Assembly (NCBI GenBank): GCA_011620345.1
Contig: WOZJ01000066.1
Coordinates: 19,228-83,227, forward strand
Direction: 5' to 3'
Origin: Nitrospirota bacterium
GTDB taxonomy: Bacteria > UBA2233
Length of the DNA: 64,000 nt
The notes beneath the pieces were generated by a model. That model searched no databases and was not told the origin of the DNA. It was given only the letters and a program-made list of their open reading frames with translations. The number at the start of each line of letters is the position of its first letter. Position 1 is the first letter of the stretch. The position numbers and the translations under genes were made by a program. Of the stretch, positions 35,759 through 44,511 are shown piece after piece.

Positions 35759-36877
35759 ATGAGATCCAACGAGACCCCCAAAGTATTCCACGTCCTTAGT
35801 TCTGTATCCAAGGGGGGGATGGAGCTTTTTCCCGTGATGCTGGCCAAAGCCCAGATTGCCTCCAAGATACATGCGAGCCTCGTGGCCCATGAATCCGGGT
35901 TTGTCCTTAAGCACGCCAGAGAATCTCACGTGCCCGTCTTTGACATTAAAGGCCAGGGCTCGCTCTTTAAGCGGCTTTTTGAGCTCTCAGGCCCATGCAC
36001 GGTGTTCCATGTCCACTACCCCAAGGATCTCTTTGTCGCATCGCTCGTAAGGCGACTTAAGCCCCAAGTTCGGCTTGTGTTCACCAAACACAGCGCCTCC
36101 AAGGGAACAAAGACGGACCCTTACCACAGGTTTTTGGTTTCCTCGATCGATGCCTTCGTGGCGAACTCTCGGTTCCTTGCCCAAAACTCCGCCGCGGTTT
36201 ATGGGATCCCTGAAGAACGCATCCCGGTCGTGTATTACGGATTAGACGAAGGAAGAATTCCTAAAAGGCCTGACGAGGCCAGGGTGGCCTTTCGCGCCAA
36301 GCATGCCATTCCTCAAGAGGCGTTTGTGTTCGGGCTCGTCGCGCAGTACTCTAGGTCCAAATGTCAAGATGTTTTTCTCAAGGCCATCGCCCTTTTGCTT
36401 TCTTCGCTTCCCAAAGGCCGTCCCCTTCCCCACTTCCTCATGGCCGGACCCGAGGCCGATGCGGGCTTCTTGGACGAACTCAAGGCGCTCGCGGCCTCCT
36501 TGGGGATCCAGGACCAAGTTCGCTTCCTGGACTTTCAGCCCAACGTGGGCCCGGTGTTTGCCTCGCTCGATTGCCTTGTGTTGCCGAGCAAAGAGGAGGC
36601 GTTCGGAATCGTGCTCTTGGAGGCGATGGCGCTCGGAAAGCCTTGCATCGTCACCCGGGCGGGCGGTGCGATCGAGGCCGTCGAGGATGGTAAGGCAGGC
36701 CTCTGGGTGGAGCCCATGGACAAGAAAGGCCTGGCGGGGGCGATGCTTCGCTTGCTTCAAGAACCAAAGCTTTCAGAAAGCCTGGGCGCTTTTGCTACAC
36801 TATGGGTACGCGAACGTTTCTCGATGGCACGCTGCGTTGAGGAGTATCAAAGGGTATATGAAAACCTCTTTGCCTGA
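35759..36877 (+). CDS. Glycosyltransferase family 4 (tandem copy 2)
   Basis: This 372-residue GT-B enzyme begins KVFHVLSSVSKGGMELFPV and has the E-x7-E donor motif in KEEAFGIVLLEAMALGKPC. It is a diverged tandem duplicate of the preceding gene, 9 bases away. The last 20 bases overlap the start of the second heptokinase-like gene. It is a probable LPS core transferase with unknown sugar. Confidence 0.87.
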   Translation: MRSNETPKVFHVLSSVSKGGMELFPVMLAKAQIASKIHASLVAHESGFVLKHARESHVPVFDIKGQGSLFKRLFELSGPCTVFHVHYPKDLFVASLVRRLKPQVRLVFTKHSASKGTKTDPYHRFLVSSIDAFVANSRFLAQNSAAVYGIPEERIPVVYYGLDEGRIPKRPDEARVAFRAKHAIPQEAFVFGLVAQYSRSKCQDVFLKAIALLLSSLPKGRPLPHFLMAGPEADAGFLDELKALAASLGIQDQVRFLDFQPNVGPVFASLDCLVLPSKEEAFGIVLLEAMALGKPCIVTRAGGAIEAVEDGKAGLWVEPMDKKGLAGAMLRLLQEPKLSESLGAFATLWVRERFSMARCVEEYQRVYENLFA

Positions 36878-37937
36878 TCAGGCTAATGATGGTTCGGCTC
36901 AGACGAAGGCCGAAGCGCTCAAGGAGCGGCTTCGGGCGATCGCCCGCGGTCTGGGGCGCGCGAGCGTCTTGGTTGTCGGCGATGTCATGCTCGACCGCTA
37001 CCTGATGGGTGCAATCCAACGGATCTCGCCGGAAGCGCCCGTTCCCATCCTGGAGGTTGGACAGGAGACGCTCAAGCTTGGCGGAGCGGGCAACGTGGCC
37101 AAGAACATCCGCAGCCTTGGCGGAAACGTGCGCGTCTTCGGCATTATCGGCCAGGACGAAACGGGCGTCCGGCTTAAAGAGCTGGCCTCTTCGCTCGGGA
37201 TCGACCCGGAAGGGTTGATTTTTGAGCCAGGCCGGCCGACTACGCTCAAAACCAGGCTGATCGCCCACAACCAACAGCTCGTCCGGTTCGACATCGAGAC
37301 CAGGAGACCGATCGCGAAGCGCGCGGAGGAAAGGCTCAAAGGTCTTGTCGAAAAGGCGCTTCGCTCGGCGGACGCGGTGGTCCTATCGGATTACCGCAAA
37401 GGGACCCTGACACTCAAGATTTGCAGGTTTGTGCTGGAAATGGCCAAGGTTTTTGGTGTTCCCGTGTTCGTTGACCCCAAGCTAAGGTCGCCCGCGTTTT
37501 ACAAAGGGGCGTTTTGCATTACCCCCAACATCAAGGAGGCCCTCGAGCTTGCGAGGGTAGCGCCAGGCTTGAACGGGACGCAACGCTCGCTCGAGCTTGC
37601 GGGCAGAGGGCTTCTTAAGAGGTTTGCCTGCGAGTATGCGCTCGTGACCCGCTCGGAGGAGGGCATGAGCCTTTTTTCCAAGGAGGGGGGCCATTACCAT
37701 ATCCCCACGCAAGCAAGGGCGGTGCACGACGTAACGGGTGCGGGCGATACGGCCGTGGCCACGCTTGCCTTGAGCGTAGCCGCCGGCGCCGGCATGCTCG
37801 AAGCGACGCTCATGGCCAACCTAGCCGCCGGGGCCGTGGTCGGCAAGCTAGGGACGGAAGCGGTATCCCTTGAGGAATTGGCCGGGTTGATCGAAGGGGG
37901 GCGCTTCTTGGACGACGCCCCCTCGGTGATATTTTAA
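36858..37937 (+). CDS. rfaE1: D-glycero-beta-D-manno-heptose-7-phosphate kinase-like (HldE domain I, paralogue B)
   Basis: This 359-residue PfkB kinase closely follows the HldE kinase pattern: VLVVGDVMLDRYLMG, RISPEAPVPILEV, KLGGAGNVAKNIRSLGG, VLSDYRKGTLT, VFVDPKLR and VHDVTGAGDTAVATLAL. The start at ATG 36858 removes the track's long read-through of the GT4 gene. It has an N-terminal extension of about 35 residues before the kinase fold. It lies five genes away from the other heptose genes, so which paralogue makes heptose 1,7-bisphosphate is open; this one looks more canonical. Confidence 0.88.
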   Translation: MKTSLPDQANDGSAQTKAEALKERLRAIARGLGRASVLVVGDVMLDRYLMGAIQRISPEAPVPILEVGQETLKLGGAGNVAKNIRSLGGNVRVFGIIGQDETGVRLKELASSLGIDPEGLIFEPGRPTTLKTRLIAHNQQLVRFDIETRRPIAKRAEERLKGLVEKALRSADAVVLSDYRKGTLTLKICRFVLEMAKVFGVPVFVDPKLRSPAFYKGAFCITPNIKEALELARVAPGLNGTQRSLELAGRGLLKRFACEYALVTRSEEGMSLFSKEGGHYHIPTQARAVHDVTGAGDTAVATLALSVAAGAGMLEATLMANLAAGAVVGKLGTEAVSLEELAGLIEGGRFLDDAPSVIF

Positions 37938-37946
37938 GTAGGATTT

Positions 37947-38810
37947 ATGGCCTGGCATTCGATGACCGGCTTCGGGACAGCCTTTAAGAATCTTCCTCGG
38001 GGGAGGCTTGCGATTTCCTTGAAATCCCTCAACCTCAAAGGCTTGAGCGTGGTGTGTAGGGGGAATGTCCGCGACCTTGGCTTAGAGGCCGAGCTGGAGA
38101 AGCGCATCCGGCAAAAGATCCTCCGTGGCCGTGTCGAAGTGGAGATTATCGAAGAGCGATTGGGGGTGCTTGGGAATTTCGATGAAGAAAGGCTAAAAGA
38201 GCTGCATGCCGGCTTGGAACCCCTTTCTTTCAAGCTTGGGCTTCCGTTGGCGCTGTCGCTGGCCGAGTTGCTTACGTTTGGCATTAAGTCTGCGCAAGCC
38301 GACGGCAAGGGATTTTTTTCCAAGGAAGAGGTCATGGATGTGTTTGAGCGGGCGCTCGAAGCGCTCGTTGCCTCCCAACAGGCCGAGGGCCGTTCGCTTC
38401 TAAACGAGATAGGCCCAGCGCTCGAGGACATTCGATCCAGGCTGGAAGGCATCCTCAGGCTTTACGAAGCCGGCAGGGAGCATCTTGCCAAACAGCTTGT
38501 CCAGAAAATTCAAGAGCTCTTACGACCGGACGTTTCAAGAAACGAAATGCTGACCTTGGCGCTCGGCTACGTAGACCGCCATGCGATCGAAGAGGAGCTA
38601 GCCCGCGCTAAGGCTCACACCCTGCGAATCGCCCAAATCCTTCAATCGGAAAGCTCCCAGGGCTTGGCGCTGGGCTTTTTTTGTCAAGAGCTTTTGAGGG
38701 AGGCAAACACGATGGCTGCAAAGTCTGTATCGGCCGAGATCACCGAGCATGTTGTGGCCATAAAGTGTCGAATCGAACAGATAAAGGAGCAGGCCCAAAA
38801 CCTGGCCTAA
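37947..38810 (+). CDS. yicC: YicC-family endoribonuclease
   Basis: This 287-residue protein starts with the diagnostic WHSMTGFGTAF and ends with the conserved GFFCQELLREANTMAAKS and AIKCRIEQIKEQAQNL. YicC proteins are now described as endoribonucleases of a distinct fold. It precedes gmk and rpoZ, a conserved order in many bacteria. Confidence 0.93.
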   Translation: MAWHSMTGFGTAFKNLPRGRLAISLKSLNLKGLSVVCRGNVRDLGLEAELEKRIRQKILRGRVEVEIIEERLGVLGNFDEERLKELHAGLEPLSFKLGLPLALSLAELLTFGIKSAQADGKGFFSKEEVMDVFERALEALVASQQAEGRSLLNEIGPALEDIRSRLEGILRLYEAGREHLAKQLVQKIQELLRPDVSRNEMLTLALGYVDRHAIEEELARAKAHTLRIAQILQSESSQGLALGFFCQELLREANTMAAKSVSAEITEHVVAIKCRIEQIKEQAQNLA

Positions 38811-38820
38811 GGAGGTATCG

Positions 38821-39450
38821 ATGCTGTTTGTCCTGTCCGGCCCTTCGGGAACGGGAAAGACCACGCTCTGCAGAATGCTGACCCAAGCCTGCCCAAAAGA
38901 GTTCTGGTTCTCTGTTTCCCATACGACCCGCCCGAGACGGCATATGGAGGAAGACGGGAAAGACTACCATTTTGCTTCCGAAGAGGCATTCCAGGACATG
39001 ATCGCCAAGGACGCGTTCCTCGAATGGGCGAAAGTTTACGACGCTTACTACGGGACAGCCTTGTTTCCGGTGGAAGAAGCCCTGGAAAGGGGCTATAATG
39101 TTTTATTGGATATCGACGTACAAGGGGGCCTGGCCGTAAAAAAGGGGCGTGATGATGTTACGCTTATTTTTATCGTGCCTCCCTCGCTTGCAGCGCTCGA
39201 AGCAAGGCTCAAGGGCCGTGGTCGGGACGAGCCGGATGCGCTACGCAAGCGGCTTCAGGCCGTGATGGGCGAGATAGAGCGGGCCTTTGCCGCGTATGAG
39301 TACATCGTCGTGAACGACGAGCTTGGAAAGGCCCTTCAAGACGTGCTCGCCATCACTCAAAGCGCCCCGCTTAAGCTCAACAAGCGCAAGCAGGCCGTTT
39401 TAGAGGGCTTTCGGCAAGAGTGGGACCAAAAACAACCACGCTTAAAATAA
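38821..39450 (+). CDS. gmk: Guanylate kinase
   Basis: Gmk converts GMP to GDP. The 209-residue protein has the P-loop LSGPSGTGKTTLCRML, SVSHTTRPRRHMEEDGKDYHF, the LLDIDVQGGLAVKKG strand and the YIVVNDEL end motif. A strong AAGGAGG lies 5 to 6 bases before the ATG. Location next to rpoZ and rel links GDP supply, the transcription machinery and the (p)ppGpp enzyme. Confidence 0.97.
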   Translation: MLFVLSGPSGTGKTTLCRMLTQACPKEFWFSVSHTTRPRRHMEEDGKDYHFASEEAFQDMIAKDAFLEWAKVYDAYYGTALFPVEEALERGYNVLLDIDVQGGLAVKKGRDDVTLIFIVPPSLAALEARLKGRGRDEPDALRKRLQAVMGEIERAFAAYEYIVVNDELGKALQDVLAITQSAPLKLNKRKQAVLEGFRQEWDQKQPRLK

Positions 39451-39469
39451 TTAAGACGAGGCAAAACCT

Positions 39470-39658
39470 ATGGCCCGTATTACCGTTGAGGATTGTTTGG
39501 CGAGAGAGCCTTCGATCTACGCGCTCGTCCACCTTACGATCAGGCGCGCAAGGCAGCTTCAAGAGGGCGATACGAGCGTCGTTCCTTCCCCTCACAAGCC
39601 GGTTGTTACCGCCTTGAGGGAGATCGCGGCAGGAAAGGTTCGTTTTCGTACCGCGTAA
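39470..39658 (+). CDS. rpoZ: RNA polymerase omega subunit
   Basis: This 62-residue protein has the omega pattern: MARITVEDCL, ALVHLTIRRARQL and VVTALREIAAGKV. It supports assembly of RNA polymerase and forms part of a (p)ppGpp site in proteobacteria. Leu-Val-His replaces the usual RF/L-V-L segment, and it is a little shorter than many homologues, but the gmk-rpoZ-rel order is decisive. Confidence 0.92.
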   Translation: MARITVEDCLAREPSIYALVHLTIRRARQLQEGDTSVVPSPHKPVVTALREIAAGKVRFRTA

Positions 39659-39676
39659 GGTTCGAAAGTTTTCGCC

Positions 39677-41860
39677 ATGGTCCGCCTAGACGACATTATC
39701 GAATTGGCCAAGGCCAACAGCAAATCGATCGACGTCGACTTGATCAGGAAGGCTTACGTCTTCTCGGCCAAGGTGCACAGGAACCAACTCAGACTTTCGG
39801 GTGAACCCTACCTAGTCCATCCGCTGGACGTGGCCTATATCTTGGCGCACTTGCGTGGCGATGCCGCGACGATTGCAGCGGGTCTTCTTCACGACACGGT
39901 CGAGGACACGCTCACTACGCTAAGCGAAGTGGAGACGATCTTCGGCGAGGATGTCGCCCATCTCGTGGACGGCGTGACGAAACTTTCCAAAATCTCCTTT
40001 TCATCAAAGCAGCAAGGCCAGCTCGAGAGCCTAAGAAAGCTGGTCCTTGCCATGGCCAAGGATATCCGGGTCGTGCTCATCAAGCTGGCCGATAGGCTGC
40101 ACAACATGAGGACGCTGGGTTTTCTTCCCGGGGAGCGTCAATTGGCCATTGCACAGGAGACGCTCGACATCTACGCGCCTCTTGCGAACCGGCTCGGGAT
40201 TTATTGGGTCAAGGCCGAGCTTGAAGATTTGGCTCTACGCTACCTGGACCCGGAGGCTTACTACGAGTTGGCCATGCAGGTCGGCAAAAAGCGTGGAGAG
40301 CGGGAGGAGTATATCGCCAAGGTGTGCAAGGTCTTGAAGGATGAACTGACCAAGAACGGCATTCTTTGCGAGGTGATGGGGAGGCCCAAGCATTTCTACT
40401 CGATTTACAACAAGATGACCGCGAGGAATGTAGGGTTCGACCAGGTTTACGACGCGTTTGCCTTCAGGGTGATCGTCCCGACGATCAAAGATTGCTACGC
40501 GGCAATCGGGATCACCCACGCCATGTGGAAGCCTATACCCGGCCGGTTCAAAGACTACATCGCGTTCCCGAAGGCCAACGGATACCAATCGCTCCACACC
40601 ACCGTGTTCGGCCCCGAAAAAGACCGGATCGAGATCCAGGTTCGGACTGAGCAGATGCACCAGGTCGCGGAGGAAGGGATCGCCGCACACTGGCAGTACA
40701 AAGAGGGTCAGCCAGAGCTTGCCGAAGAAGAGCGCAGGCAGTTTACCTGGCTTCGTCAAACGCTCGAGAACTACCAAGACTTAAAAGACCCGGCCGATTT
40801 TTTGGAGAACCTAAAGTTAGACCTCTTCCCGGAAGAGGTCTACGTATTCACGCCCAAAGGGGACATCAAAGAATTGCCCAAAGGCGCTTGCCCGATCGAT
40901 TTCGCGTTTGCCGTCCATACCGAGGTAGGCATGCATTGCATCGGGGCAAAGGTAGACGGCCGGCTCGTTCCTTTGGACTATCCCCTCAAAAACGGCGACG
41001 TCGTCGACATCATGACCTCCACGCACGCCCACCCGAGCAGGGACTGGCTTACCTACGTAAAAACCTCCAAGGCGAAGTCCAAGGTCAAGGCGTTCGTAAA
41101 CCTCCAGCAGCTTGCCCGTCAGGCGGGCCTAGGAAGGGAAATTCTCGAAAAAGAGATGCGAAAGCTTGGGTTTGCCTTGAGCCTGCTTTCCAACTCGGAC
41201 GTGATCGAACAGGTTCTTTCGTCGTTTCGCATCAAGGAGCTCGATACGCTGTTCGCCCAAATTGCCCAAGGCAATGTCTCCGTCCGGGCCGTGATCGAGA
41301 AGATCGCGGAGATCAAGAAGCTGGAGATCGCGCCTTCCAAAGAAGAGGGAGTCCAAGGCAGACAAAGCCCCGTCGTAAAGCCTTCGTTGAGGCAAGGCTC
41401 TCCTGTGAGGGTTGACGGGATCGACAACGTCCTGGTTCGTTTTGGGAGTTGCTGCGGGCCCGTCGTGGGCGATACGATCGTCGGGTTTGTCACGCGAGGC
41501 CGCGGGGTTACGATTCACGCGCACGATTGTTCAAGGATTGCCGGCGCCGACCCCTCCAGGCTGATTCAGGCGAACTGGAGCCTTGCCGGGCCGCTCAGGA
41601 CGTCCGTTGAGGTCCGAGTGACTTCCAAGGACAAGCAAGGCCTTTTGGCCGAAATCTCCAAAACGATCTCGCTTGCCAAGGTGAACATCTCCAAGGCCCA
41701 AGTCTACACCACCCCACAAAAGGTTGCGGTCCAGCATTTTACGCTGGACGTCGAAAGCCTAGATCAGCTCAACCGCGTTCTAGAGGCCATCCGCCAGGTA
41801 AAAGGAGTGATTGAGGTCGAGCGTCTCAAGCGTGGATACGCCCAGGCGCTGAACCGATGA
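39677..41860 (+). CDS. rel: Bifunctional (p)ppGpp synthetase/hydrolase (Rel/SpoT)
   Basis: This 727-residue protein controls the stringent response. It has an HD hydrolase domain with intact VHPLDVAYILAHL and GLLHDTVEDTLTTL, a synthetase domain with MGRPKHFYSIYNKM, the RFKDYIAFPKANGYQSLHTT motif (RXKD type, as in bifunctional enzymes), a TGS domain near residue 395 (VYVFTPKGDIKELPKGA) and a C-terminal ACT domain. Both activities look possible. It ends with an ATGA overlap with the ggt gene. Confidence 0.96.
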   Translation: MVRLDDIIELAKANSKSIDVDLIRKAYVFSAKVHRNQLRLSGEPYLVHPLDVAYILAHLRGDAATIAAGLLHDTVEDTLTTLSEVETIFGEDVAHLVDGVTKLSKISFSSKQQGQLESLRKLVLAMAKDIRVVLIKLADRLHNMRTLGFLPGERQLAIAQETLDIYAPLANRLGIYWVKAELEDLALRYLDPEAYYELAMQVGKKRGEREEYIAKVCKVLKDELTKNGILCEVMGRPKHFYSIYNKMTARNVGFDQVYDAFAFRVIVPTIKDCYAAIGITHAMWKPIPGRFKDYIAFPKANGYQSLHTTVFGPEKDRIEIQVRTEQMHQVAEEGIAAHWQYKEGQPELAEEERRQFTWLRQTLENYQDLKDPADFLENLKLDLFPEEVYVFTPKGDIKELPKGACPIDFAFAVHTEVGMHCIGAKVDGRLVPLDYPLKNGDVVDIMTSTHAHPSRDWLTYVKTSKAKSKVKAFVNLQQLARQAGLGREILEKEMRKLGFALSLLSNSDVIEQVLSSFRIKELDTLFAQIAQGNVSVRAVIEKIAEIKKLEIAPSKEEGVQGRQSPVVKPSLRQGSPVRVDGIDNVLVRFGSCCGPVVGDTIVGFVTRGRGVTIHAHDCSRIAGADPSRLIQANWSLAGPLRTSVEVRVTSKDKQGLLAEISKTISLAKVNISKAQVYTTPQKVAVQHFTLDVESLDQLNRVLEAIRQVKGVIEVERLKRGYAQALNR

Positions 41861-43590
41861 GCGTCGCGTGGCGCAAGGCGTTTCTCGCTCCTGTATCGGC
41901 GTTTTTTCTGACCTGGATGCTTGCCTTGAGCTCAGCCAACGCCCAAGCCCCGGAGGATCCCGCCAACAAGGAGGCGGTGGCCTGCGGGGCGATGGTGGCC
42001 AGCTCTCATTCCTTGGCTACCCAAGCCGGGCTCGAAATTCTCAAGGCCGGCGGGAACGCCTTTGACGCGGCCGTAGCCGTCCAGTTTGCGTTGAACGTCG
42101 TCGAGCCGATGATGTCTGGCATCGGCGGCGGAGCTTTTTTTCTTGCCTACGAGGCAAAAACGAGGAAGGTGTTCGTGATCGATGCCAGAGAGCTTGCCCC
42201 GAAGAGCGCCCTTCCTCGCATGTTCTTGGATAAGGCAAAAAAACCCATTCCGTTTGCAACGCGCCATACATTGGGGACCGCCGTGGGCGTTCCCGGGACA
42301 CTCAAAGGCCTTGCCCTGCTGCACTCCAAGCTTGGCTCCATGCCATGGGCCGAACTGCTTACCCCCGCCCTTAGGCTTAGCCAAGAAGGCTTTGCAGCGG
42401 GAAGGACTCTAGGCAGGTATGCTGCGCTGTCGCGGGAGAAGGTCTGCTCCAAAGAGGCGGGCGGGGTCTTTTGCCCGGGCGATAGCCCCCTGAAGGCCGG
42501 AGGCTGGCTCGTTTTGCCCGCGCTCACCAAGACGCTCGAGGCCATCCAACGAAAGAAAGACGCCGCCCTTTACGAAGGCGAAATCGCTCGTGCGATCGTG
42601 GAGGCCGTACAAGCGAAGGGCGGAAGCATGACTCTAGAAGACTTAAAGGCATATAAACCAGAGGTTCGGCCCCCTTTGTGGGGGCGCTACAGGAATTACA
42701 GGGTTGCAAGCGTCGGCCCCCCGGGGGGCGGGCTTGCCGTCCTCGAGGCGCTCGGCATCTTGGAGGGCACGGATTTTCATGCAACACCCATCCGCTCGGC
42801 CAAAAAATATCACCTGCTTTTGGAGGCGATGCGTCTCGTGTTCGCCGACCGCTCCGCTTTCATGGGCGACCCTGCCTTTGTCGATGTGCCCGTGCGTGGG
42901 CTTTTGGACGAGAATTACCTTGCCGGCCGGCGTGCTTTGATCCGTATGGACAAAGCAAACGACAACGTGCATCCCGGAAAGCCTGCGTATTTTGGCGAGA
43001 CAACCCACTTCGTCGTGGCTGACGCGTGCGGCAACATCGCTTGCGTGACGTCTACGATCGAACAGCCGTTTGGGTCTGGAATTTACCTGAAGGAGCACGG
43101 CTTTTTCTTGAATAACGAGCTGACCGACTTCGATGCCACACCGGGAGGTCCCAACGAGCCAGGGCCATTTAAGCGCCCGATGAGCGCGATGGCCCCGACG
43201 CTTGTGCTTGAGCGCGGCGTTCCCGTCTTGGCGCTCGGTTCCCCCGGCGGGCCGACGATTATCGCGAGCGTCCTTCAGGTACTCATCCATCGGCTCGATT
43301 ACGGGCTCGGGCTCAAAGATGCGATCGAGGAGCCAAGGGTGTTCACTAGCGCCTACCCGTCGTTTGCCTATGAAAGAGGGGTTCCCAAGGACGCGATGGA
43401 AAGACTCCGTGCTCTCGGCCATGCCCCAAACCCACTCCCTACGGAGATCGGAAACGTCCAGGCGATTGAGCGCGACCCAAAATGGCATCGCTATACCGGG
43501 GCTTGCGATTCTACGCGCGAGGGCATGGCCGCAGGGCTCTCGAGACTTGACGATGCCCTTCCGGACGCCAAAGAAAGAAGGGGGCGTTGA
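41857..43590 (+). CDS. ggt: Gamma-glutamyltransferase, periplasmic
   Basis: This 577-residue Ntn hydrolase cleaves glutathione and other gamma-glutamyl compounds. It has a signal peptide (AFFLTWMLALSSANA), the early AAVAVQFALNVVEPMMSGIGG motif, and the autoprocessing site before the nucleophile Thr in GETTHFVVADACGN. The SPGGPTIIASVLQVL segment near residue 465 is also typical. The ATGA overlap with rel is unusual company and suggests co-translation; whether it has meaning is unclear. Confidence 0.94.
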   Translation: MSVAWRKAFLAPVSAFFLTWMLALSSANAQAPEDPANKEAVACGAMVASSHSLATQAGLEILKAGGNAFDAAVAVQFALNVVEPMMSGIGGGAFFLAYEAKTRKVFVIDARELAPKSALPRMFLDKAKKPIPFATRHTLGTAVGVPGTLKGLALLHSKLGSMPWAELLTPALRLSQEGFAAGRTLGRYAALSREKVCSKEAGGVFCPGDSPLKAGGWLVLPALTKTLEAIQRKKDAALYEGEIARAIVEAVQAKGGSMTLEDLKAYKPEVRPPLWGRYRNYRVASVGPPGGGLAVLEALGILEGTDFHATPIRSAKKYHLLLEAMRLVFADRSAFMGDPAFVDVPVRGLLDENYLAGRRALIRMDKANDNVHPGKPAYFGETTHFVVADACGNIACVTSTIEQPFGSGIYLKEHGFFLNNELTDFDATPGGPNEPGPFKRPMSAMAPTLVLERGVPVLALGSPGGPTIIASVLQVLIHRLDYGLGLKDAIEEPRVFTSAYPSFAYERGVPKDAMERLRALGHAPNPLPTEIGNVQAIERDPKWHRYTGACDSTREGMAAGLSRLDDALPDAKERRGR

Positions 43591-43623
43591 AAATGACTCT
43601 AAGATCGTCTAAGCTTCCCTCGT

Positions 43624-44502
43624 ATGGCGCTTAGAGGGTCGCTCGAGGAAATGTCGTTTGGTGAATTGCTCGGCTGGATCTCCCTGGCTGGAAGGACGGG
43701 GACGCTTGTCGTTCGCGAAGGAAAGGCCGAAAAGCTCTTCACGTTCGAAAAGAAGCGCCTGATCGCCGCCACTTCCAACCTTGAGTGGGAACGTCTTGGT
43801 TCAATTCTGGTTCGAAAGAGGCTTGCCGACCCTCCAAGGCTCAAAGAAGCGCTCGCGTCCTCCGGCAAGCGGGGGGTGCGGCTAGGCAAGGCGCTGGTGG
43901 ACCTCGGGGTGCTCAGCGGAGAAGAGCTCTACTACCTTTTGATTCTCCAGGCGGACACGGTTGTTTTCGATATGTTCTTTTGGGAAACAGGACGTTTTGT
44001 GTTTTATTCAGAGATCAAAGCGTTCGAGCACCTGCACGACCTCCCCTTTACCCTAGACTATCTTCTGCTTGAAGGTGCCAGAAGGATGGACGAGGCTTTG
44101 GTGATCCGCAGCATGCTACCCTCTCCGTTTGTTACATTTCGAGTCGATCCCGCTCGTGTCGCCGATGATCCCTTCAAGCGGCGCATTCTCCTTGCTGCCA
44201 AGGAAGGGCTTTCGTTGGTCGAGATGATGGTTTCGATACCTCAGGCGGAGTTCTCCGTCCTAAGGGCCGCGTTTGAGCTCTTTAAAGAAGGAGCGGTTGT
44301 TCCCGGGCCGGAAAAAACGTTAGCCAACCTCCGAGACCCCCAGTTTTTCCTGGAGTTTTTAGAGCACGGCTGCAACGTGTGGAGGGCCAAGCGCCCCGAA
44401 GCGCCTTTCTTAAGGCCTCAAGAGGGGGGAGAGGTTCCGGACGACATCAAGCGCTACCAAAATTACTACGCAAGGCTTGCCTTAGAAGGGGCCAACGACT
44501 AA
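43624..44502 (+). CDS. DUF4388 (PATAN-domain) protein
   Basis: This 292-residue cytoplasmic protein opens with ALRGSLEEMSFGELLGWISL and RTGTLVVREG, typical of the PATAN/DUF4388 domain (about residues 1 to 100). PATAN proteins take part in two-component signalling and surface motility in other bacteria. The remaining 190 residues, including DMFFWETGRFVFYSEI and a helical C-terminus, are not assigned. No receiver domain is attached. It is separated by only 9 bases from the exported protein gene downstream. Confidence 0.8.
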   Translation: MALRGSLEEMSFGELLGWISLAGRTGTLVVREGKAEKLFTFEKKRLIAATSNLEWERLGSILVRKRLADPPRLKEALASSGKRGVRLGKALVDLGVLSGEELYYLLILQADTVVFDMFFWETGRFVFYSEIKAFEHLHDLPFTLDYLLLEGARRMDEALVIRSMLPSPFVTFRVDPARVADDPFKRRILLAAKEGLSLVEMMVSIPQAEFSVLRAAFELFKEGAVVPGPEKTLANLRDPQFFLEFLEHGCNVWRAKRPEAPFLRPQEGGEVPDDIKRYQNYYARLALEGAND

Positions 44503-44511
44503 GGAGGTCGC

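Noticed and set aside
42643-43488. 281-residue minus-strand ORF
   Set aside because: It is antisense to the gamma-glutamyltransferase catalytic region.
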